64,000 bases of DNA. It comes from Pseudoalteromonas sp. R3 (GTDB lineage Bacteria; Pseudomonadota; Gammaproteobacteria; Enterobacterales; Alteromonadaceae). Position numbers and translations under genes: made by a program. Shown here one piece after another: positions 37,990 to 45,923 of the stretch; within the stretch, counting starts at the first letter, position 1; each line of letters opens with the position of its first letter. The stretch covers positions 3,472,001-3,536,000 of the forward strand of contig NZ_CP034835.1 in assembly GCF_004014715.1 (NCBI RefSeq), written 5' to 3'. Below the pieces are notes generated by a model. It saw only the letters and a program-made list of their open reading frames with translations. It searched no databases and was not told the origin of the DNA.

Positions 37990-40089
37990 ATGAAATTAAC
38001 CTCCAAAGCGATCGGTATAAATCGACTTTCCCGAACCAAAAAATTCGGCTCTGGCAAGCGCCTGTCACGAGTAGCAATGGCTATCGCTCTGTTCAGTTTA
38101 CCAACACTGGGCTATGCAGGTACGCCACTTAAAGTCGGAAGCGAATTCTTAGTCAACACACATATGCCAGAGAACCAGCTCTCCTCTTCAGTTGGCCGTC
38201 TTAATGACGGGCAGTTCGTGATAGTGTGGCAAAGTAAGGAGCAGGACGGCAGCGTGTATGGTATTTATGCACAACGCTATGATGCATCGGGTAGCCCTGT
38301 CGGCTCCGAGTTTCGCGTCAACAGCATCACCGACGGTTCTCAGGTAGACCCTGAGGTTGCGACCCTTCATGATGGGAGCTTTGTTGTAGTTTGGGCTACA
38401 AACAAAACCGATGGAGCTGTGATTGCTGCGCAGCATTTTAATGTTGACGGCACCCGTGCCGGGGAACAAGTCACACTACATAATAGTGCTGCTCAATCAG
38501 TTCATGGTGTTTCAATTTCTCCATTGTCAACCGGAGGGTATATCATCGGCTGGTCTGAGTATTCAAGGGCTGATTCAGATACAAACTCATTCGCGAGCGT
38601 ATTTAATAACAGTGGTGTAATGCAATCATCCCAACCGATGAAGAAATCAGGTGCATCTTTCCCTGAGATTGTACAAACCAGTGACAATGGATTCTTAATG
38701 ATCGCAAAGTCTACTCGCGCCTCTCGCCTTATTGGTCAACAATATGATGCCAATGGAGATGTTGACGGCACTGAGTTTTTCGTCAGCACAGTCAGTGGAT
38801 TTTCTGAGAGTTCTCCCTCGATTTACAGCTTATACAACGGTGAATTCGTGGTTGTCTGGACCAGCTTAGATCGTGATGGCGATGCCGTGGGGGTATATGC
38901 AAGACATTTTGATTCAAACGTCGTTGCGAAAGGGGATGACTTTGTGGTCAATACACATACACAAGATGACCAGACAAGCCCCTCCGGCACAGCGCTTGAT
39001 AACGGTGGCTACCTGATCACCTGGTACAGTTGGCAACAAGACGGCAGCAATTATGGTATTTTTGCGCAAGCCTTTAACAACGATGGCAGCCGTAATGGAG
39101 AAGAGTTTCAGGTCAATACAACGACTGATGACACTCAGTTTTCCCCTGCAATAAGTGCAATCAGTAGCAATGATTTTGTTGTCAGCTGGAGCGGTAAACT
39201 GGCATCAGGTGATTACAATGTTTACGCACAGAGATTCCAGCTTGAAGCCGTTCAAGCCGATACCATGACACTCTCCATGCCTCAATCCACAGTGCTGCAA
39301 GGCGATGTTATCACACTGCCTCTACACGTATCAGGTAATGACATTTATGGTCTGGATGCCGTCGTCAGCCTGAGTGATACCACCAAAGCCCGTATTTCTG
39401 GAGGGGAATATGGTGAGTTTCTGCCTTCAGATGAGCGCCTCTCTGTGCCCATGGGTATCAGCGACAACCAATGGGATGGCGCACTGGCACTGATTGCCCC
39501 AGCCACCGCCAAGTCGGGCGAAGGCGACTTTGCCGCTGTCACTCTGATTGCCGAGCAAGCGGGTAATGTCAACCTGACACTGCAAGCGCAAATGACCGAC
39601 CAGCAAGGCAATTACCTGCTGCAAAACAGTACCGACTACACCTTCACCATCGCAGAGTCCGTCACCTTAACTGGCAACATTTCCAGCCTGAGCACCGCTG
39701 GCGACTACGCCTTTGTGACGCTCTTAATCAACGGCCAGCCCGTCACCATTAACCCGGATGGCAGCTTCTCTGTGCGCGTTGGCCTGGGTGACGTCACCAT
39801 GGCGTTAAGTGCACCTGGATATCTCACGGCCGAAAAGCAGGTCAACCTGGCTACAGGTCAGGCTGATATCGACTTTGGTCAGATTAACTTAGTTGGCGGT
39901 GACAGCAATGGCGACAACCAAATCGACATTGCCGACCTGACCCTGCTGCTGGGCGCTTATCGCTCTGTTGAAGGCGAACAAAACGGCTATGTGATGGCCG
40001 CCGACTTTAATCGCGACGGCGCTATCAACCTGCGGGATTTAACCCTGCTGGGTGCCAACTTTGGTAAACAAGTACCACAAAGCTGGTAA
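37990..40089 (+). CDS. Secreted beta-propeller protein with cohesin-like and dockerin domains (copy 1)
   Basis: The 699-residue protein has a long signal peptide (cleavage near GYAG, ~44), then 7-8 repeats of about 45-50 residues (~50-417) with the pattern VVWxSxxQDGSxxGIYAQRF...EFxVNT, probably a propeller. Residues ~420-555 are cohesin-like (VLQGDVITLPLHVSG, YGLDAVVSL). Residues ~558-635 are a small beta sandwich (NGQPVTINPDGSF). Residues ~636-699 are a type I dockerin with two calcium loops (DSNGDNQIDIADL and DFNRDGAINLRDL). Dockerins bind cohesins; the membrane-anchored cohesin-like protein at 42415 is the obvious partner. Followed by a close paralog. Confidence 0.88.
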   Translation: MKLTSKAIGINRLSRTKKFGSGKRLSRVAMAIALFSLPTLGYAGTPLKVGSEFLVNTHMPENQLSSSVGRLNDGQFVIVWQSKEQDGSVYGIYAQRYDASGSPVGSEFRVNSITDGSQVDPEVATLHDGSFVVVWATNKTDGAVIAAQHFNVDGTRAGEQVTLHNSAAQSVHGVSISPLSTGGYIIGWSEYSRADSDTNSFASVFNNSGVMQSSQPMKKSGASFPEIVQTSDNGFLMIAKSTRASRLIGQQYDANGDVDGTEFFVSTVSGFSESSPSIYSLYNGEFVVVWTSLDRDGDAVGVYARHFDSNVVAKGDDFVVNTHTQDDQTSPSGTALDNGGYLITWYSWQQDGSNYGIFAQAFNNDGSRNGEEFQVNTTTDDTQFSPAISAISSNDFVVSWSGKLASGDYNVYAQRFQLEAVQADTMTLSMPQSTVLQGDVITLPLHVSGNDIYGLDAVVSLSDTTKARISGGEYGEFLPSDERLSVPMGISDNQWDGALALIAPATAKSGEGDFAAVTLIAEQAGNVNLTLQAQMTDQQGNYLLQNSTDYTFTIAESVTLTGNISSLSTAGDYAFVTLLINGQPVTINPDGSFSVRVGLGDVTMALSAPGYLTAEKQVNLATGQADIDFGQINLVGGDSNGDNQIDIADLTLLLGAYRSVEGEQNGYVMAADFNRDGAINLRDLTLLGANFGKQVPQSW

Positions 40090-40103
40090 CTAATAAACGG
40101 GGT
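39257..40103 (+). repeat. Direct long repeat, copy 1 (3' half of dockerin genes)
   Basis: This 847-bp stretch aligns without gaps to 41521-42367 at an offset of 2264 bases. Identity is near total at both ends but there is a diverged patch at about 39400-39580, with mostly synonymous differences. It continues 14 bases past the stop codon. It covers the cohesin-like, sandwich and dockerin modules. Confidence 0.9.
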
Positions 40104-40152
40104 GATTGAATTAGATCTCCCCGATATTCATAAACGTCTGGCACACAACAAA

Positions 40153-40174
40153 ATAGGGGAAATACCCTATTTAT
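40153..40174. promoter_or_regulatory. Palindromic leader box, copy 2
   Basis: The same 22 bases as at 37888-37909, here 110 bases before the start at 40263. Downstream leader motifs (TTGTAA-TTGT and GGCATTT) are also conserved between the copies. Its presence implies that the second dockerin gene has its own regulated promoter. Confidence 0.75.
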
Positions 40175-40262
40175 CTCTACAAGCTGTACTTGTAATTTGT
40201 GCAGGCATTTCGATGAAGTGTAATTTCAATATTTTATACCCAATGTATTCAAGGAACTGACA

Positions 40263-42353
40263 ATGAAAATGGTATCTAAAAAAGCAACAGAAAAGCGGGC
40301 TACCTCAGCCCACCCCCTCTCTCTGGGCGCGCGTATTGTTCGTGCAACCTTGCCTGTTTTTTTATGTAGCTTGCCCTTTCTCAGCCAGGCACAAACGCCT
40401 CTCAAAACCGACAATGAGTTTTTGGTCAACACCTATACACAAGGAAGCCAAAGTTCATCTGTACTAAGCCGGCTCACTGATGGCAAATTCGTTGCAGTGT
40501 GGCAAAGCGCAGGACAGGACGGCAGTGGCACTGGAATTTACGCACAGCTTTATGACGTAGCAGGGGCCCCTATTGGTACAGAGTTCCGTGTTAATACAAC
40601 CACCTTCGATTCTCAGACATCACCTAGCCTGGCCACACTCAATGATGGTAGCTTCGTGGTTGTATGGAGAAACAGTTCAGATGGCGGCCCAGGAGGCGAA
40701 ACTATTTCTGCACAACGTTTTGACGAAAACGGGAGCAAATTAGGCAGTGAAATACGTGTGCAATCTAGCCCCGCAGAGTATATTGAAAACGTGTCAATCG
40801 CCCCGCTAGACAATGGCGGCTTTGTTGTTGGCTGGGGACAAATGCAGTTTGGCTATCGCACCTACGCACAGGTTTATAATGCTGATGGCTCCACCGCAGG
40901 CTCGAAAATCACAGGCAAATCGGACTCCCGTGACGCCCAAGTTGTCGCTACCCAAGGTGGTTTTATGCTAATTGCGCATGAATCCAATCGCTTGTTTGGT
41001 CAACGCTACCTGGTAAGTGGAGAAACCAATGGTACTGAGTTTTTCATCAGTGAGAACAGTGGCTATTCACAGTCAGGCGCCACAATCAGCCGCTTGAGTA
41101 ACAATGATTTGCTCATTGCCTGGGAAAGTTTGAACCAAGATGGCAGCAGTTTTGGAGTCTATGCAAGACGATTCAATGCGGATGCGACAACCCAAGGTGC
41201 TGAATTCAGAGTAAATACAGTTACTCAGAACGGACAGTTTAATCCTACAAGCACTCCTCTGGACAATGGTGGTTATGTTGTTAGCTGGCAGAGCTCAGAG
41301 CAAGATGGTAGCCAGGAAGGCATTTATGCGCAGGCTTTTAACAGCGATGACAGTCGCAATGGTAGTGAGTTTTTAGTCAATTCAACGACCGAAAACCGTC
41401 AGATTGTCCCCGCCATAAGTGCAATCAGTAACAATAATTTTGTTGTCAGCTGGAGCGGTAGACTGGCATCAGGTGATTACAACATTTACGCACAGAGGTT
41501 CCAGCTTGAAACCATTCAAGCCGATACCATGACACTCTCCATGCCTCAATCCACAGTGCTGCAAGGCGATGTTATCACACTGCCTCTACACGTATCAGGT
41601 AATGACATTTATGGTCTGGATGCCGTCGTCAGCCTGAGTGATACCACCAAAGCCCGTATTTCTGGTGGTGAATATGGTGAGTTTCTGCCTTCAGATGAAC
41701 GCCTGTCTGTCCCTATGGGTGTCAACGACAACCAGTGGGATGGTGCCCTTGCACTGATGGCCCCGGCCACGGCTAAATCCGGTGACGGTGACTTTGCATC
41801 CGTGACCTTAGTTGCCGAACAAGCCGGCACCGTTAATCTAACCTTGCAAGCGCAAATGACCGACCAGCAAGGCAATTACCTGCTGCAAAACAGTACCGAC
41901 TACGCCTTCACCATCGCAGAGTCCGTCACCTTAACGGGTAATATTTCCAGCCTGAGCACCGCTGGCGACTACGCCTTTGTGACGCTCTTAATCAACGGCC
42001 AGCCCGTCACCATTAACCCGGATGGCAGCTTCTCTGTGCGCGTTGGCCTGGGTGACGTCACCATGGCGTTAAGTGCACCTGGATATCTCACGGCCGAAAA
42101 GCAGGTCAACCTGGCTACAGGTCAGGCTGATATCGACTTTGGTCAGATTAACTTAGTTGGCGGTGACAGCAATGGCGACAACCACATCGACATTGCCGAT
42201 CTGACCCTGCTGCTGGGTGCTTATCGCTCTGTTGAAGGCGAACAAAACGGCTATGTGATGGCCGCCGACTTTAATCGCGACGGCGCTATCAACCTGCGGG
42301 ATTTAACCCTGCTGGGTGCCAACTTTGGTAAACAAGGACCACAAAGCTGGTAA
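40263..42353 (+). CDS. Secreted beta-propeller protein with cohesin-like and dockerin domains (copy 2)
   Basis: The 696-residue paralog of the preceding gene has the same architecture: signal peptide (ending SQAQ, ~44), propeller-like repeats (~50-415), cohesin-like domain (~417-552), beta sandwich (~555-632) and a C-terminal dockerin with DSNGDNHIDIADL and DFNRDGAINLRDL loops. The propeller halves of the paralogs differ considerably while the C-terminal ~280 residues are almost identical. This suggests diversifying binding faces on a conserved docking module. AAGGAA precedes the start. Followed after a hairpin by the cohesin-like anchor gene. Confidence 0.88.
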   Translation: MKMVSKKATEKRATSAHPLSLGARIVRATLPVFLCSLPFLSQAQTPLKTDNEFLVNTYTQGSQSSSVLSRLTDGKFVAVWQSAGQDGSGTGIYAQLYDVAGAPIGTEFRVNTTTFDSQTSPSLATLNDGSFVVVWRNSSDGGPGGETISAQRFDENGSKLGSEIRVQSSPAEYIENVSIAPLDNGGFVVGWGQMQFGYRTYAQVYNADGSTAGSKITGKSDSRDAQVVATQGGFMLIAHESNRLFGQRYLVSGETNGTEFFISENSGYSQSGATISRLSNNDLLIAWESLNQDGSSFGVYARRFNADATTQGAEFRVNTVTQNGQFNPTSTPLDNGGYVVSWQSSEQDGSQEGIYAQAFNSDDSRNGSEFLVNSTTENRQIVPAISAISNNNFVVSWSGRLASGDYNIYAQRFQLETIQADTMTLSMPQSTVLQGDVITLPLHVSGNDIYGLDAVVSLSDTTKARISGGEYGEFLPSDERLSVPMGVNDNQWDGALALMAPATAKSGDGDFASVTLVAEQAGTVNLTLQAQMTDQQGNYLLQNSTDYAFTIAESVTLTGNISSLSTAGDYAFVTLLINGQPVTINPDGSFSVRVGLGDVTMALSAPGYLTAEKQVNLATGQADIDFGQINLVGGDSNGDNHIDIADLTLLLGAYRSVEGEQNGYVMAADFNRDGAINLRDLTLLGANFGKQGPQSW

Positions 42354-42367
42354 CTAATAAACGGGGT
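41521..42367 (+). repeat. Direct long repeat, copy 2
   Basis: Partner of 39257-40103. The distribution of identical and diverged blocks suggests gene conversion after an older duplication. A substrate for homologous recombination that could fuse the two genes. Confidence 0.9.
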
Positions 42368-42387
42368 TAGGGTTTAACACTAACCCC
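42363..42387 (+). terminator. Hairpin between dockerin and cohesin genes
   Basis: GGGGTTAG (42363-42370) pairs with CTAACCCC (42380-42387) and is followed by TTTAT. It may terminate part of the dockerin transcripts, so that less of the membrane anchor is made than of its ligands. Confidence 0.65.
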
Positions 42388-42414
42388 TTTATATCAATTT
42401 TAAGGAGTAGCAAG

Positions 42415-43056
42415 ATGAAATATATAGTGTGTATTGCCGCGTTACTGGTGAGTCTGAGCGCATTTGCAGAGCAAGGACGTATTTACCTTAATACCTCTGA
42501 TCCACACATTAAAACCGGCAGTGAGTTTTATGTCGATGTGATGGTTGAGGACCTGCCAGAAGTGTATGGCGTACAGTTAACTCTAAATTACGACGCCAAG
42601 TCCATAACCTTGATTGATCAGGACACTAAAGCTAAAGGCGCTGCGCTTGAACAGGGCCACTTTCTCGATGAAGACCACCTGTATACCCTGCGTAACCAGG
42701 CAGATTCACAAAAAGGTCAGATCCAGTATATTGTCAGCCAGGTCGCTCCGGCTAAAAGCGCGGTTGGTAGTGGACGCCTCGCTCGGCTTTATTTCACTGC
42801 ACCAGACAACGCCATCAACACTGAGATCTCAATTCAGAATGCTGAATTTGGCACCCGCAAAGGCGAAAAATATGTGTACACGCCTAAGGCCCCTCTGGCC
42901 TTGAGTTTCGACGCCAGCTATCAGGTACAAGATAAGCCAGCCTCAGGAAATCAGATCTGGGCATTTAGCTTAGCTACTGTGGTGCTGTTAATTATATTGG
43001 GTGGACTCTTGATGCGTAAACAACCTGCAGCCTCACACGCAAATCACCCTGCTTAG
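42415..43056 (+). CDS. Cohesin-like membrane-anchored protein
   Basis: The 213-residue protein has a signal peptide (1-18, ending AFA), a cohesin-like domain (~20-165; GSEFYVDVMVEDLPEVYGVQ, LTLNYDAKSI, GSGRLARLYF) and a C-terminal membrane helix (~181-201) with a short basic tail (MRKQ). The pattern of V-x-V, GVQ-x-x-L-x-Y-D and G-x-G-x-x-A-x-x-x-F matches cohesins. AAGGAG precedes the start. With its anchor in the membrane and its domain outside the cytoplasm it could tether the two dockerin proteins. Whether it sits in the inner membrane or is a substrate of a C-terminal sorting enzyme is unclear. Confidence 0.85.
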   Translation: MKYIVCIAALLVSLSAFAEQGRIYLNTSDPHIKTGSEFYVDVMVEDLPEVYGVQLTLNYDAKSITLIDQDTKAKGAALEQGHFLDEDHLYTLRNQADSQKGQIQYIVSQVAPAKSAVGSGRLARLYFTAPDNAINTEISIQNAEFGTRKGEKYVYTPKAPLALSFDASYQVQDKPASGNQIWAFSLATVVLLIILGGLLMRKQPAASHANHPA

Positions 43057-43070
43057 ATAAAAGCGGCTGA

Positions 43071-43322
43071 TTAACGATGCTTGTACTGTGTCGGGCAATA
43101 GCCCCTGGAAACCTCAGCTGGACGTAACTTGCTGTGCTTGGTTGTCCGACCACTAACCCGCCTGCGCCACAACCGAAAACTGGCTGGTTTAAGGTGATGA
43201 CGCATCAGCCTGATCAACGCAGATTCATTTAACCCGAATTGCTGCTCGATGGCTTCAAAGGGCGTTCTGTCTTCCCACGCCATCTCGATGACTCTTGATT
43301 GCTCATCACTCGTTAACTGCAT
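43071..43322 (-). CDS. DUF2805 (TIGR03643) family protein
   Basis: The 83-residue protein matches the family core: VIEMAWEDRTPFEAIEQQFG, then SALIRLMRHHLKPASFRLW and RRRVSGRTTKH. It is a small basic protein, probably helical and nucleic-acid-related, of unknown role. Its stop lies 14 bases from that of the convergent cohesin-like gene. Its start borders the repeat island. Confidence 0.9.
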   Translation of the reverse strand: MQLTSDEQSRVIEMAWEDRTPFEAIEQQFGLNESALIRLMRHHLKPASFRLWRRRVSGRTTKHSKLRPAEVSRGYCPTQYKHR

Positions 43323-43458
43323 TATGTACTCCTATCTTGCGTTTCTACCCTGTAACAGTACGAGACAAAAAGCTGGGCGGTTTAGTGGGTTGCTGTGTAT
43401 TTGGTGATGAACCTGGGAGTTTCGGGCTTTTTCTTTGGAAGCGGCAACGACGGTGAGT

Positions 43459-43994
43459 ACAGCAACTTAATTCAACAATGTGCTTTGGATTCATCCATGA
43501 AGCGCTAACCGGCTCGGCGTCCATTGCCTCGCGTTCACGCCTGAAAAAGCGGTGCTTTTTCCGGGCGGCGTTCACCCTCTCACGCGGGGAGCACAGCAAC
43601 TTAATTCAACAATGTGCTTTGGATTCATCCATGAAGCGCTAACCAGCTCGGCGTCCATTGCCTCGCGTTCACGCCTGAAAAAGCGGTGCTTTTTCCGGGC
43701 GGCGTTCACCCTCTCACGCGGGGAGCACAGCAACTTAGTTCAACAATGTGCTTTGGATTCATCCATGAAGCGCTAACCGGCTCGGCGTCCATTGCCTCGC
43801 GTTCACGCCTGAAAAAGCGGTGCTTTTTCCGGGCGGCGTTCACCCTCTCACGCGGGGAGCACAGCAACTTAATTCAACAATGTGCTTTGGATTCATCCAT
43901 GAAGCGCTAACCGGCTCGGCGTCCATTGCCTCGCGTTCACGCCTGAAAAAGCGGTGCTTTTTCCGGGCGGCGTTCACCCTCTCACGCGGGGAGC
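43459..43994. repeat. Four tandem 134-bp repeats
   Basis: Copies begin at 43459, 43593, 43727 and 43861 and differ by only a few bases. Each contains a perfect hairpin GAAAAAGC-GGT-GCTTTTTC (43543-43561 in copy 1), terminator-like on both strands. Because 134 is not a multiple of 3, frames through the array change phase at each unit, which argues against coding. The array lies between the AGCS symporter and DUF2805 genes. Confidence 0.95.
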
Positions 43995-44043
43995 ACAGCA
44001 GCCTCCTTATGAGCCTTTGATATACAAGGCCAGAAACCGATAT

Positions 44044-44089
44044 TTGCGCTAACCTCCGGGGTTTTGATGAGAACCTGGGGTTAGCGCAA
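44044..44089. repeat. 11-bp inverted repeat in the repeat island
   Basis: TTGCGCTAACC (44044-44054) and GGTTAGCGCAA (44079-44089) are perfect complements around a 24-base loop. Lies between the two tandem repeat arrays. Role unknown. Confidence 0.75.
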
Positions 44090-44154
44090 CCTGGTTTCAA
44101 ATGGCTCATTTCACCTTGCGCAAAGACCAAGCTGAAGCTTGACTTTGCACTAAA

Positions 44155-44420
44155 GTTCGCAAAAAAGAGATACTTAACCTCGAGTACGAGTGGGCACATC
44201 CTTGTGGAGGGCTTCTGGCGCGTAACGCGTGTCATCAACATCCATGTCTCGCGTTCGCAAAAAAAGAGATACTTAATCTTAAGTACGAGTGGAAACACCT
44301 CCGTGTGGAGGGCTTCCGGCGCGTAACGCGTGTCATCAACATCCATGTCTCGCGTTCGCAAAAAAAGAGATACTTAATCTTAGGTACGAGTGGAAACACC
44401 TCCTTGTGGAGGGCTTCCGG
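44155..44420. repeat. About 2.7 tandem copies of a ~100-bp repeat
   Basis: Units start with GTTCGC and an A-run at 44155, 44253 and 44354 (98 and 101 bases apart), followed by AGAGATACTTAA, GTACGAGTGG, GGAGGGCTTC and GCGCGTAACGCG. The third copy is cut short next to the stop codon of the AGCS gene. It has no sequence link to the 134-bp array. No coding potential is supported. Confidence 0.85.
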
Positions 44421-44421
44421 C

Positions 44422-45882
44422 TCACCCATCCATGGCTGAGCGTTCAGCAAGCTGCGAAGCTTTGCTTCGGTCTTGCTGAACCCAAACATCCTCGTGTAGG
44501 GAGCCTTGGTAGTTTACTTTGGTGGGGTCGAAGTGGATTGTCTGGGCTGACTTTTTCTGGGTCTGATAGTCTTTGGTCAGATTCACAATGGTCGGGGTGA
44601 GTTGAATGATGGCGTAAATATTTACTAAGGTCATTAAACCCAGTGCCATGTCTGCCAGGCTCCAGACTTGTTGTAAGGTAGCGCTTGCGCCCCACAATAC
44701 CATCGCCAGGTAAACCGCGGTGTAACCAAGCCGCCCAGCTTTGTTATCCAATTTAAATAAGTGCAGGTTACTCTCTGCATAAGCGTAATTGGCCACCACG
44801 GAGGTAAAAGCAAATAAGGTAATTGCCGCCGCTATCAGATACTCGCCCGCTTCTCCAAAGTGCGACTGCATAGCATTTTGAGTAAGGCTGATCCCCGCCA
44901 TTTCGCCGCTGACAGGCAGCCCTGACAATAGCACCACCACGGCGGTACAGCTACATAACACCAGAGTATCTATAAAAACACCGAGCATTTGCACATACCC
45001 CTGTGCAACCGGATGATTGGGCACGGGTGTCGCGCCCGCAGCAGCATGGGGGACACTGCCTGCCCCGGCTTCGTTAGAATACAAACCTCGCTGAATACCA
45101 TTTTTAATGGCTGCGCCCAATGCCCCCGCACCGGCTTCGCTCAGGCCAAAGGCCGACTGAATAATATCCAGCAACATGGCAGGTACTTGAGTAATATTGA
45201 TGATTAAGATCACCAGGGCCGTTGCGACAAACGCCAGGCCCATAAAGGGCACGATCAGCTCGGCAAAACGGGCGATACTGCGCAAACCGCCATACACTAT
45301 CACGCCAGCCAGCGCGGCAATCACCAGGCCTGTATAAAGCGGATTAATGGCAAAGGTATTATTGAGTGCCTCAGCAATTGTATTAGCCTGCATGGCGCTG
45401 AAACTAAAGCCATATCCCAGGAATAAACACAGCGCAAACACCACCGCCAGTTTCGGCTTACCCAAACCAGCACGAATGTAATAGGCAGGGCCGCCGCGAA
45501 ACTCACGATGCTCATCGCGGACCTTATACAACTGACCTAAGACACTCTCCGCAAACCCGGTCGCCATGCCAAGCAGCGCAATGACCCACATCCAGAATAC
45601 CGCACCGCTACCACCCAACGAAATGGCCATTGCCACACCGGCGAGATTACCAGTGCCCACACGCGCAGACAGGCCGGTACACAACGCAGCAAAAGAACTG
45701 ATCCCAGAACTGTCTCCGCTCATGCTGCCTTTCATCACGCTGAACATGTGGCCAAAATGGCGAAACTGGACACATTTCAGTCGCCAGGTAAACCACACTC
45801 CGGCTATCAGCAGCAGGTAAATAAGTATCTGGCCCTGTCCCCAAAGAAGCTTATTAATCGGGTCTACAATCAATGCCATCAT
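44422..45882 (-). CDS. AGCS family sodium:alanine/glycine symporter
   Basis: A frame opens at a GTG at 45888, but ATG at 45882 has AGG five bases upstream (486 residues). Family features include AALCTGLSARVGTGNLAGVA, EFRGGPAYYI and GLYSNEAGAGSVPHAAA. About ten membrane helices are predicted. It imports small neutral amino acids with Na+. The last ~20 residues (about from DRSKASQLAERS) are coded by repeat-like DNA containing a long hairpin (44442-44481), suggesting that the repeat has replaced the original C-terminus. Next to ctlX, consistent with amino acid use. Confidence 0.93.
   Translation of the reverse strand: MMALIVDPINKLLWGQGQILIYLLLIAGVWFTWRLKCVQFRHFGHMFSVMKGSMSGDSSGISSFAALCTGLSARVGTGNLAGVAMAISLGGSGAVFWMWVIALLGMATGFAESVLGQLYKVRDEHREFRGGPAYYIRAGLGKPKLAVVFALCLFLGYGFSFSAMQANTIAEALNNTFAINPLYTGLVIAALAGVIVYGGLRSIARFAELIVPFMGLAFVATALVILIINITQVPAMLLDIIQSAFGLSEAGAGALGAAIKNGIQRGLYSNEAGAGSVPHAAAGATPVPNHPVAQGYVQMLGVFIDTLVLCSCTAVVVLLSGLPVSGEMAGISLTQNAMQSHFGEAGEYLIAAAITLFAFTSVVANYAYAESNLHLFKLDNKAGRLGYTAVYLAMVLWGASATLQQVWSLADMALGLMTLVNIYAIIQLTPTIVNLTKDYQTQKKSAQTIHFDPTKVNYQGSLHEDVWVQQDRSKASQLAERSAMDG
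44442..44481. repeat. Long hairpin at the 3' end of the AGCS gene
   Basis: GTTCAGCAAG (44442-44451) and CTTGCTGAAC (44472-44481) pair perfectly, with an inner CGAAGC-TTT-GCTTCG stem. It lies in the coding sequence just before the stop. It may end transcription or stabilise the mRNA. Confidence 0.75.
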
Positions 45883-45923
45883 ACTCACCTGCCTGTTTTA
45901 ATTGTTGTTATATTTCCCGTCGT

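Noticed and set aside
43459..43994. CRISPR array
   Set aside because: Units are 134 bases and contiguous, with no unique spacers and no cas genes nearby.
43345..44361. Overlapping ORFs on both strands in the repeat island
   Set aside because: They arise from the 134-bp and ~100-bp repeats; 134 is not a multiple of 3, so frames shift from unit to unit, and none has a supported start or family.
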